Below are positions 1-6,817 of a DNA stretch of 22,170 nucleotides, piece by piece. The notes under the pieces are model-generated. The model was not told the DNA's origin and did no database searches. It saw only the letters and a list, made by a program, of their open reading frames with translations. The stretch is from an uncultured Burkholderiales bacterium (GTDB lineage: Bacteria > Pseudomonadota > Gammaproteobacteria > Burkholderiales > Burkholderiaceae_C): positions 1 through 22,170 of the forward strand of contig CAIQIL010000357.1 of assembly GCA_903871865.1 (NCBI GenBank), given 5' to 3'. Positions within the stretch are counted from its first letter, which is position 1, and each line of letters starts with the position of its first letter. Both the position numbers and the translations under genes were made by a program.

Positions 1-280
1 CGCGGTTGTTGGCCAGGGCCTCGCACACCAGCGATTGCAGGCGGGCGTCGGGGAAGTAGGTGCGCCAGGGCAGCTCGGCCACGGCAGGGGTGGGCGCCGC
101 CGAGGCAGAAGCAGCAGCAGAGGCCGCCTCCGCACCGGCCAGCGCCTGGGGCACGGCCAGCTCAGGGCGTTGGTAGGTCGGGGTCAGCGAGCAGGCCTGC
201 AGCATGAGCAGGGCTGCCAGCGTCACCGCGGTCATCGCTGGGCGCAGCATCGGGCGCGGGGTCTTCATCGTTTCGGCCAT
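1..280 (-). CDS. RND efflux outer-membrane channel lipoprotein (OprM/NodT type), 5' part only
   Basis: The first 93 residues of an outer-membrane factor are visible; the rest lies beyond the left edge. The protein starts with a positively charged and hydrophobic lipoprotein signal ending in a lipobox LQAC, so Cys30 would be lipidated. The mature protein begins SLTPTYQRPEL, the usual opening of the OprM/CusC/NodT family, and later has PWRTYFPDARLQSLV, matching the family's W-x-x-F-D/P-x-x-L-x-x-L-I stretch at the first helix. The ATG at 280 is preceded by AAGGAG seven bases upstream. It begins four bases after the stop of the RND pump gene, so it is the third gene of the operon. It would form the trimeric outer-membrane duct for the pump. 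An internal ATG at 268 is possible, but the ribosome site favours 280. Confidence 0.9.
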   Translation of the reverse strand, partial: MAETMKTPRPMLRPAMTAVTLAALLMLQACSLTPTYQRPELAVPQALAGAEAASAAASASAAPTPAVAELPWRTYFPDARLQSLVCEALANNR

Positions 281-284
281 GGCC

Positions 285-3200
285 TCACTCCTTGCCTTCA
301 TGGGCATGTGCCGTGTCTGCGGCCAGTGTCGTGGCTTCTGCGGCGGGCTTGGCCGGGAACCAGCGGCGGATCACCACGAAGAACACCGGCACGAAGAACA
401 CCGCCAGCACGGTGGCCGCGATCATGCCGCTCATCACGCCCGTGCCGATGGCGCGCTGGCTGGCCGAGCCGGCGCCGGTGGACACCACCAGGGGCAGCAC
501 GCCCAGAATGAAGGCCACCGAGGTCATGATGATCGGGCGGAAGCGCAGGTGGCAGGCCTGCAGCGTGGCCTCCAGCAGGCCCATGCCCTTGTCCTGCAGC
601 TCGCGGGCGAACTCGATGATCAGGATGGCGTTCTTCGCCGACAGGCCGATGATGGTGATCAGGCCCACCTTGAAGAACACGTCGTTGGGCAGGTCGCGCA
701 TGTTCGCGCCGAGCAGCGAACCCAGCACACCCAGCGGCACCACCAGCATCACGGCAGCGGGGATCGACCAGCTCTCGTACAGCGCGGCCAGGCACAGGAA
801 CACGGCCAGCAGCGAGAACACCAGCAGCGTCGTGGCCTGCGAGCCCGACAGCTGCTCTTCGCGCGACAACCCCGTCCACTCGATGCCAATGCCTTGCGGC
901 AGCTTGGCGGCCAGCGCTTCCATCTCGGCGATCGCCTGGCCCGTGCTGAAGCCCGCGCCCGCGTCACCGGCAATGCGCATCGCCGGGTAGCCGTTGTAGC
1001 GCACCGCCTGCATCTGGCCGGTCACCCAGCGCGTCTTCACGAAGGCCGACAGCGGCACGCTCTGACCCTGTGTGTTGGTCACGTTGAGCTGCAGGATCTG
1101 CTCGGGCTGCATGCGCGCCGGCGCATCGGCCTGCACCACCACGCGCTGCAGGCGCGACTGGTTAGGGAAGTCGTTGATGTAGCTGGAGCCCAAGGCGGTG
1201 GACAGCGTCGTGCTCAGCGCATCGAAGCTCACGCCCAAGGCATAGGCCTTCTCGCGGTCGATGTCCAGCTGCAGCTGGGGCGCGTCTTCGAGGCCGTCCG
1301 GGCGCAGGCCTGACACGACCTTGCTTTGCGCGGCCATGCCCAGCAGCTGGTTGCGTGCGGCCAGCAAGGCGTCGTGGCCCAGGCCGCCACGGTCCTGCAA
1401 GCGCAGCGAGAAGCCCGTGGCATTGCCCAGCTCGCGGATCGGCGGCGGGTTCAGCGGGTAGATGAAGGCATCGCGGATGCCCATCAGCGCGCCGAACGCC
1501 CGCTTGGCCAAGGCCTGCGCCGAATGGGCGTCGCCCTTGCGCTGGTCGAAGTCCTTGAGCGTCACGAAACCCAGGGCCGCGTTCTGGCCCGTGCCCGAGA
1601 AGCTGAAGCCCACCACACCGATGATGGACTGCACCTCGGGCTGCTTGAGGAAGTACTGCTCGACCTGGCCGATCACGGCCTCGGTGCGCGGCGCGGTGGC
1701 GCCCGGCGGCAGCTGCACGTTGACGATCAGGTTGCCCTGGTCCTCGTTCGGCAGGAAGGCCGAGGGCATGCGCACGTACAACCAGCCCACCGCCGCCACG
1801 ATCAGCGCGTACACGATGAACACCCGCCCACCGCGGCGCACCAGCTTGGCCGCCAGGCCTTCGTAGCCGTGCGTGGTCGAGGTGAAGAAGCGGTTGAACC
1901 AGCCGAAGAAACCACCCTTCTCGTGGTGATCGTGCGGCACAGGCTTGAGCAGCGTGGCGCACAAGGCCGGCGTCAGCGACAGGGCCAGGAAGGCCGAGAA
2001 CAGCATCGAGGCCACCATGGCCAGCGAGAACTGGCGGTAGATGTTGCCCACCGAGCCCGCGAAGAAGGCCATCGGGATGAACACCGACACCAGCACCACC
2101 GTGATGCCGATGATGGCGCCACTGATCTGTCCCATGGCCTTGCGCGTGGCCTCGCGGGGCGACAGCCCTTCCTGGGCCATCAGGCGCTCGACGTTCTCCA
2201 CCACCACGATGGCATCGTCCACCAGGATGCCGATGGCCAGCACCATGCCGAACATCGTCAGCACGTTGATGGAGAAGCCCGCCACCAGCATCACGCCGAA
2301 GGTGCCCAGCAAAGCCACCGGCACCACCAGCGTCGGGATCAGGGTATAGCGGATGTTCTGCAGGAACAGGTACATCACCAGGAACACCAGCACCACGGCT
2401 TCCACCAGGGTCTCGACCACCTGGCTGATCGAGATCTCGATGAAGCCCGAGGTGTCGTAGGGGAAGGAGTAGTCCACGCCCTGCGGGAAGTACTTCTTGA
2501 GTTGCTCCATGCGGGCCTTGACCAGCTTGGCCGACTCCAGCGCATTGCCGGTGGGCGAGAGCTGCACGCTCATGCCCAGCGCCGGCTTGCCGTTGAGGCG
2601 CGCGTAAGTGCCGTAGGCCTGGGCGCCCAGCTCCATGCGGGCCACGTCTTTCAGGCGCACGGTCGAGCCATCGGCCTTGGCACGCAGCACGACGTTGCCG
2701 AACTGCTCGGTGTTCTCCAGCTGGCCATTGACGACCACGGTGGCCGTCATGGTTTGATCGATGACGTTGGGGCGGTCGCCCAGGGCACCGGCAGGCACCA
2801 GGCCGTTCTGCGCCTTGATGGCATTGTTGACGTCGCTCAGGCTCAGGCCATAGGACACCAGCTTGGCCGGGTCCACCCAGATGCGCATGGCGCGCTCCGT
2901 GCCGAACAGCGTGACCTGACCGATGCCGGCCACGCGCTGCAACTCGGGCAGCACGTTGCGCGAGGCGTAGTCGCCCAGGGCCACGGGGTCAAAGGCCGGG
3001 TTGGTGGACGACAGCATCACGAACAACAGCGTGTTGCTGCGCGACTTGTCCACCTTCACGCCCTGCTGCGTCACCGCCGAGGGCAGGCGCGGCGTGGCGC
3101 GGGCCAGGCGGTTTTGCACGTCCACCTGGGCCAGGTCGATGTTGGTGCCGGACTCGAAGGTCACGGTGATGCTGCCCGTGCCATTGGCCTGGCTGACCGA

Positions 3201-3437
3201 CTCCATGTAGGCCATGCCTGGCGAGCCATTGAGCTCCTGCTCGATCACGCTGACGACGCTCTCGTCCAGCGTCTTGGCCGAGGCGCCGGGGTAGGTGGCA
3301 CTGATGACGACCGAGGGCGGCGCCACGGTCGGGTACTGCGCGATCGGCAGTTTGGTGATGGCGACACCGCCAAACACCAGGATGAACAGCGCGATCACCC
3401 ACGCGAAGATGGGCCGCTCGATGAAGAAGCGTGGCAT
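285..3437 (-). CDS. HAE1-family RND multidrug efflux permease (AcrB/MexB-like)
   Basis: This 1050-residue inner-membrane proton/drug antiporter has the usual length of AcrB/MexB proteins and begins MPRFFIERPIFAWVIAL, the classic HAE1 start. The proton-relay residues are in place: Asp407-Asp408 in GILVDDAIVVVENVER (TM4), Lys935 in GLSAKNAILIIEFA (TM10) and Thr972 in MTSVAFILG (TM11). Two large periplasmic loops follow TM1 and TM7, and the second contains FLPNEDQGNL. AAGGAG lies just upstream of the ATG and overlaps the stop of the adaptor gene ten bases away, so the two are translationally close. It should work as a trimer with the adaptor encoded at 3448-4749 and the channel encoded at 1-280. 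The family exports hydrophobic and amphiphilic drugs, but the exact substrate cannot be read from sequence. Confidence 0.97.
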   Translation of the reverse strand: MPRFFIERPIFAWVIALFILVFGGVAITKLPIAQYPTVAPPSVVISATYPGASAKTLDESVVSVIEQELNGSPGMAYMESVSQANGTGSITVTFESGTNIDLAQVDVQNRLARATPRLPSAVTQQGVKVDKSRSNTLLFVMLSSTNPAFDPVALGDYASRNVLPELQRVAGIGQVTLFGTERAMRIWVDPAKLVSYGLSLSDVNNAIKAQNGLVPAGALGDRPNVIDQTMTATVVVNGQLENTEQFGNVVLRAKADGSTVRLKDVARMELGAQAYGTYARLNGKPALGMSVQLSPTGNALESAKLVKARMEQLKKYFPQGVDYSFPYDTSGFIEISISQVVETLVEAVVLVFLVMYLFLQNIRYTLIPTLVVPVALLGTFGVMLVAGFSINVLTMFGMVLAIGILVDDAIVVVENVERLMAQEGLSPREATRKAMGQISGAIIGITVVLVSVFIPMAFFAGSVGNIYRQFSLAMVASMLFSAFLALSLTPALCATLLKPVPHDHHEKGGFFGWFNRFFTSTTHGYEGLAAKLVRRGGRVFIVYALIVAAVGWLYVRMPSAFLPNEDQGNLIVNVQLPPGATAPRTEAVIGQVEQYFLKQPEVQSIIGVVGFSFSGTGQNAALGFVTLKDFDQRKGDAHSAQALAKRAFGALMGIRDAFIYPLNPPPIRELGNATGFSLRLQDRGGLGHDALLAARNQLLGMAAQSKVVSGLRPDGLEDAPQLQLDIDREKAYALGVSFDALSTTLSTALGSSYINDFPNQSRLQRVVVQADAPARMQPEQILQLNVTNTQGQSVPLSAFVKTRWVTGQMQAVRYNGYPAMRIAGDAGAGFSTGQAIAEMEALAAKLPQGIGIEWTGLSREEQLSGSQATTLLVFSLLAVFLCLAALYESWSIPAAVMLVVPLGVLGSLLGANMRDLPNDVFFKVGLITIIGLSAKNAILIIEFARELQDKGMGLLEATLQACHLRFRPIIMTSVAFILGVLPLVVSTGAGSASQRAIGTGVMSGMIAATVLAVFFVPVFFVVIRRWFPAKPAAEATTLAADTAHAHEGKE

Positions 3438-3447
3438 GGGGGCTCCT

Positions 3448-4749
3448 TCAGCGCGTGGTGGCAGCGGACGTGGCGGCGGACGCGGCTGCGGACGCGGCTG
3501 CGGACGCGGCTGCGGACGCGGTGGCAGCAGGAGATGCCGCAGACGCTGCGGCCGGGGCGGTCATCCCCGTCACATCGGGCGCCTGCCAGGGCACGGCCTT
3601 CACTGGCGCCTTCGGGTTCATCATCTTCTGGAAGCCATCGACCATCACCTGCTCGCCGTCTTTCAGGCCACCCAGCACCACCCACTGGTTGCCGCGCGCA
3701 CCACCGATCTTCACGGGGCGGGGCGAGACCATGCCATCGGCTGCCACCACCATGACGGTGTCGGCCTGCGCGGTGCGTGTCACGGCCTGCTGGGGCAACA
3801 GGAAACCACCGTCCACCTGGGCCTGTTCCAGGCGCACGCGCACGTACATGCCCGGCAGCAAGAGGCCTTGCGGGTTGGGCAGCTCGGCGCGCAGCGAGAC
3901 CTGGCCCGAGGTGGTGTCCACCGTCAGGTCGGAAAACAGCAGCTTGCCCGGCAGCGGGTACTCGCGGCCATCGTCCGTCACGATGCGGATGCTGGCAGCC
4001 TGCTCACCGGCCTTCTTCAGCGCGCCGCTGTTGAGCGCCTGGCGCAGCTTCATGACCTCGTTGGCCGACTGCGTGAAGTTGACGTACAGCGGGTTGACCT
4101 GCTGCACCACGGCCAGCTGCGTCACCTCGCCCTGCCCCACCAGCGCACCCTCGGTCACCAGCGCCCGGCCGATGCGGCCAGCGATCGGCGAGCTCACGCT
4201 CGCATAACCGAGGTTGATGCGCGCCGTCTGCACCGCCGCCTTGGCCGACTGCACGTCGGCATTGGCTTGACGCTCGGCCACCTGCGCGTTGAGGAAATCT
4301 TGCGGGCTGATGGCCTTGGCGGCTTGCAAAGGCTCGTAGCGCTTGACCAGGGCCGAAGCCTGGGCCTGGTTGGCCTCGGCGCGCGCCTGCGTGGCCAGGG
4401 CGCTGTCCAGCGCGGCCTGGTAGGTGGCCGGGTCGATCTGGAAGAGGGCCTGGCCGGCCTTCACGTCGGCGCCTTCGGTGAACAGGCGGCGTTGCAGGAT
4501 GCCGGCCACGCGGGCACGGACCTGCGCGGTGCGGAAGGCCTCCAGGCGGCCCGGCAGTTCGTTCATCACCGGCACGGACTGCAACTGCACCGTGACCACG
4601 CCCACCTGTGCCGGCGGCATGGCCGGCTTGGCGCCCGCAGGGGCCTGCGCGGTGGCGTCACCGCCCTTGCCGCAGCCCGCCAGCACAGCCAGCGCCAAAA
4701 CAGCACCTGCCAGCATCCCCAGATCGACACCCTGATTGCGACGCGCCAT
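3448..4749 (-). CDS. RND efflux periplasmic adaptor lipoprotein (AcrA/MexA-like membrane fusion protein)
   Basis: This 433-residue periplasmic adaptor joins the RND pump to the outer-membrane channel. It has a lipoprotein signal with lipobox LAGC (Cys26), a biotinyl-lipoyl-like half motif (GRLEAFRTAQVRARVAGIL), a helical hairpin rich in Ala/Gln (about residues 100-180), a second lipoyl half (YASVSSPIAGRIGRALVTEG) and the beta-barrel/proximal part (PGMYVRVRLEQ). The frame extends to a GTG at 4755, but the ATG at 4749 is preferred because GAGG sits five bases before it and would overlap the GTG. An unusual Ala/Ser/Thr-rich tail of about 40 residues, encoded partly by a 12-bp tandem repeat, ends the protein. 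It is the first gene of the operon. Confidence 0.96.
   Translation of the reverse strand: MARRNQGVDLGMLAGAVLALAVLAGCGKGGDATAQAPAGAKPAMPPAQVGVVTVQLQSVPVMNELPGRLEAFRTAQVRARVAGILQRRLFTEGADVKAGQALFQIDPATYQAALDSALATQARAEANQAQASALVKRYEPLQAAKAISPQDFLNAQVAERQANADVQSAKAAVQTARINLGYASVSSPIAGRIGRALVTEGALVGQGEVTQLAVVQQVNPLYVNFTQSANEVMKLRQALNSGALKKAGEQAASIRIVTDDGREYPLPGKLLFSDLTVDTTSGQVSLRAELPNPQGLLLPGMYVRVRLEQAQVDGGFLLPQQAVTRTAQADTVMVVAADGMVSPRPVKIGGARGNQWVVLGGLKDGEQVMVDGFQKMMNPKAPVKAVPWQAPDVTGMTAPAAASAASPAATASAAASAAASAAASAATSAATTR
3476..3523. repeat. 12-bp tandem repeat, four units, in the adaptor gene's 3' end
   Basis: Four adjacent copies of GCGGACGCGGCT (plus strand; the last unit ends in TG instead of CT) lie in the 3' end of the adaptor gene. 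On the coding strand each unit encodes four residues of an Ala/Ser tail. Because the unit is a multiple of three, copy-number slippage would lengthen or shorten the tail without breaking the frame. Confidence 0.9.
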
Positions 4750-5007
4750 GTTCACCTCGTAAATACTTGCCTAGTCAATATTCTGCACGGGATGATAGCC
4801 AGCTTTCGAAAACACTTTGTTAAGTTTTGCGCAATGACCTGCTGACTCTGCGGCTTTTTCAGCACAGAACACAGGGCGATGCCCGCCGTTCACCCCGTTT
4901 GTGAGCACAGCGCTGATCAGAAAGCAGCTGGTGGCACCCTTGTCGCAAGGCGTGCGAACACCTGGGCAAGACCGTGCGCGGTGCCTGCCGAGACGCCCGC
5001 CGGCGCT
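4750..5007 (-). promoter_or_regulatory. Intergenic region upstream of the efflux operon
   Basis: About 250 bases lie between the phosphatase stop and the adaptor start, with no convincing gene. The half nearest the adaptor gene (about 4760-4840) is clearly more AT-rich than its surroundings and should hold the efflux promoter. The best -10 on the minus strand is TATCAT (4792-4797). A TTAACA (4818-4823) is a poor -35 partner because the spacing is 20 bases. AAATACTTGCCTAGTCAATATT (4761-4782) is AT-rich at both ends but is not a good palindrome, so no operator is claimed. GCCGGC inverted repeats at 4999-5004 and 5012-5017 straddle the phosphatase stop but lack a T-tract. Confidence 0.4.
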
Positions 5008-5673
5008 TCAAGCCGGCGCCACCGCCCCGTCGGAGGACTCGTCCAGGCCACGCTCGGCCTGCAGGTGGCCATCGTCGGCCCAACCGATCATGGTCAGGCC
5101 GTCCGGGCTGTAGAGCAGCCGGTTGATGGTGGCGTTGCCGATGGTCCAGCTGCGCGGCACGCTCAGGTCCACGCCGTTGGCGGCGCGGTAGAAGCAATCG
5201 AGCACACCGCCATGGGCCACCAGCACCACGGTCTGGCCCGGGTGACGTTGCGCCAGCCGGGTCAAGGCGCCCACGCAGCGCGCGTGGAAATCTTTCAGCG
5301 CCTCGCCGCCCTGCGGGCCGTAGTCGGGGTCGCGGCCGCGCCAGCGCCGGGCCTGCTCGGGCCAGCGCGTGTTGATCTCGTCGTGGGTCAGGCCTTCGAG
5401 CTCACCGAAATGGCGCTCACGCAAGGCCACATCAAGCTGGACCGGCACGCCTGCTGCCTGGCCGATGGCCCGGGCCGTGTCGGCGGCGCGTTGCAAGTCC
5501 GAGCTGTAGATCGCGTCGATGCCCTCGGCGGCCACCGCCTGGCCCACTTGGCGCGCCTGCCAAAGCCCGGCGTCGTTCAGGGGGATGTCGGTGTGGCCCT
5601 GGATGCGGGACACGCGGTTCCAGGCGGTTTCACCGTGGCGCACGGCGATGAGGCGGGTGGCGGACTCGGACAT
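5008..5673 (-). CDS. Histidine phosphatase family protein (phosphoglycerate mutase-like, GpmB/CobC type)
   Basis: This is a 221-residue cytoplasmic protein of the histidine phosphatase superfamily, branch 1. The phospho-accepting histidine is His13 in VRHGETAWN. Arg62 (SSDLQRAADTA), Glu86 (RERHFGELEG) and His154 (VLVAHGGVLD) complete the usual active site. The frame is open upstream to 5736, but the extra 21 residues do not resemble the family, and the ATG at 5673 places the RHG motif at the normal distance. The C-terminal tail after residue 205 is acidic and Ala-rich. It lies 50 bases downstream of the DUF1840 gene and probably shares a transcript with it. The substrate cannot be predicted, since this family includes cofactor-dependent mutases, alpha-ribazole phosphatases and broad phosphatases. 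Confidence 0.93.
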   Translation of the reverse strand: MSESATRLIAVRHGETAWNRVSRIQGHTDIPLNDAGLWQARQVGQAVAAEGIDAIYSSDLQRAADTARAIGQAAGVPVQLDVALRERHFGELEGLTHDEINTRWPEQARRWRGRDPDYGPQGGEALKDFHARCVGALTRLAQRHPGQTVVLVAHGGVLDCFYRAANGVDLSVPRSWTIGNATINRLLYSPDGLTMIGWADDGHLQAERGLDESSDGAVAPA

Positions 5674-5723
5674 GGGACCATCATGCCTCAGCCATGCTGC
5701 AGCGCACAAGCCAGAAGCCGGGT

Positions 5724-6074
5724 TCAAACGCCCCAAACGATCGGTTTGCCTTCGGCCTGGGCCTGCTCGATCAGGCGGATGAGTGGCGCGGCGCGCTGGC
5801 GCAGGCTGACGGGTTCGTCCTGGAAAGACAAGGTCGGCTTGGGGGCGCCGTCTTCTTCGCCATTCGCCACGTCCGAGGCGCGCTCGGCACGGGCCACCGC
5901 CTGGGCGTCGCGAGGGTCCTCGATGGCGCGCAGCACCAACAGGGCGTGCGCCATGTCGGCTGGCGCCAGGATGCCGGCAGCTTTGGCGGTCTTGCCGAGC
6001 AGCTGGAGCAGGGCCTCGGCGTGCTTGTCGAGCATGACGAGGTCGCCGGTGGCTTGGGATTGGAATGTGATCAT
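5724..6074 (-). CDS. DUF1840 family protein
   Basis: A 116-residue soluble protein begins MITFQSQATGDLVMLDKHAEALLQLLGK, which matches the DUF1840 family, small proteins found mostly in betaproteobacteria. The N-terminal part looks like a short beta-hairpin followed by a helix. A charged linker (about 60-80) leads to a C-terminal helix ending KPIVWGV, the family's usual closing motif. GGAGGG lies nine bases before the ATG. It sits between the exb operon and the phosphatase gene, all on the minus strand. The family has no established function, and none is inferred. Confidence 0.85.
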   Translation of the reverse strand: MITFQSQATGDLVMLDKHAEALLQLLGKTAKAAGILAPADMAHALLVLRAIEDPRDAQAVARAERASDVANGEEDGAPKPTLSFQDEPVSLRQRAAPLIRLIEQAQAEGKPIVWGV

Positions 6075-6139
6075 GTGGCAGAACCCTCCAGTCGCATTGT
6101 GCGCTCGGTCAGGCCCTGCCCATGCCGATCACATCCACA

Positions 6140-6817
6140 TCAACGCACAGCGGTCGCGGGCGTCTCGCCGGGCTGGGGCTTGGCGCGGGCCGCGTCAAGC
6201 TTGTCCTGGTACTCGGCCTTCACGTTCTCGAGCGTGACGCGCGCGGTCTGGATGAAAGGCTCGTTGGCGCCCAACACTTCCCCCAGGCCCTTGCGCTCGT
6301 AGCGCCCGAGCACCTCCGTGCCCAGCTGGTAGAGCTGCGCGTTCTGTGACAGCACCTGGGCCACACGGCCCTGCAAGGCCGCGTTCTCTGACTGGAGCTT
6401 GCTCTCGCTGGCCTGCGCGCGGGCTTGCGCATCTTGTGCCGCCTGCGACTGAGCTTCCAACTTTTGCGTGAGTTGCTGGACCTGCTCCCCCAGGCGTGCA
6501 CGCTCATCTTTCAAGGCAAGCGCTTCCTGCTGCAAAGCCGCCAGCTTGCGCGTGGAAGCGCCTGCCGTGGACTTGGCCCCCTGCAACTCGGACTGCGCAG
6601 ACTTCAAAGCCTGCTCGGCCTGCTGGCGCGCCTGGTCTGCCTTGGACTGCGCTTCTTGCGCGGCCGTCTGGTCCTGCTGCATCTGGCGCATCTGCAGCTT
6701 CAGGCGTTTGAGCTGCTCCTGTCCCTGGTCGGCCGCGTGCGCGCCCACGGCCAGGGAGAAGCTCATCGCCAGCGCTGCCAGCCAGCGAACATGAAGGGTT
6801 CGGTCAGAAGCGCACAT
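6140..6817 (-). CDS. Exported coiled-coil protein, last gene of the exb/tonB/porin operon
   Basis: This is a 225-residue protein with a signal peptide (hydrophobic core WLAALAMSFSLAVG, likely cleavage after AHA at residue 28). A long Gln/Ala/Glu/Lys-rich coiled coil follows from about residue 32 to 155, with heptad-like runs such as LKRLKLQMRQMQQDQ. A more conserved-looking globular end (LSQNAQLYQLGTEVLGRYERKGLGEVLG, then EPFIQTARVTLENV) and a Pro/Ala tail complete it. The same frame stays open to 7180, but that extension is antisense-type noise inside the porin gene. The ATG at 6817 has AGGTGGA six bases upstream and overlaps the porin gene's end by 14 bases, indicating translational coupling. 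I do not recognise a named family. A periplasmic spacer or assembly factor for the porin or TonB-like protein is an inference from context. Confidence 0.85.
   Translation of the reverse strand: MCASDRTLHVRWLAALAMSFSLAVGAHAADQGQEQLKRLKLQMRQMQQDQTAAQEAQSKADQARQQAEQALKSAQSELQGAKSTAGASTRKLAALQQEALALKDERARLGEQVQQLTQKLEAQSQAAQDAQARAQASESKLQSENAALQGRVAQVLSQNAQLYQLGTEVLGRYERKGLGEVLGANEPFIQTARVTLENVKAEYQDKLDAARAKPQPGETPATAVR

Noticed and set aside
204..1313. Plus-strand open frame of 369 codons, antisense to the RND operon
   Set aside because: Composition is antisense-like (His/Arg/Gln-rich), there are no motifs, and it crosses the boundary of two clear minus-strand genes.
1326..3755. Open frame of 809 codons on the plus strand, antisense to the RND pump gene
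   Set aside because: It is rich in His, Gln, Arg and Gly with no recognisable domain, as expected for the antisense of high-GC coding sequence. The minus-strand pump has complete family motifs and ribosome sites.
4761..4782. Possible TetR-type operator upstream of the efflux operon
   Set aside because: The AT-rich stretch has only three paired bases on each side of the centre (TTG...CAA), and outward positions do not pair, so it is not a supported palindrome.
3295..4845. Plus-strand open frame of 516 codons, antisense to the adaptor gene
   Set aside because: Its N-terminal Gly/Arg repeats are just the 12-bp tandem repeat read in another frame. The adaptor on the minus strand explains the sequence.
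4998..5018. Inverted GCCGGC repeat over the phosphatase stop as a terminator
   Set aside because: The 7-bp stem with a 7-base loop has no T-tract on the minus strand, and such GC-rich repeats are common by chance in this genome.
4859..5197. Open frame of 112 codons on the minus strand overlapping the phosphatase gene
   Set aside because: It is in another frame from the phosphatase, whose catalytic motifs are complete, and its composition is Arg/His/Pro-rich noise.
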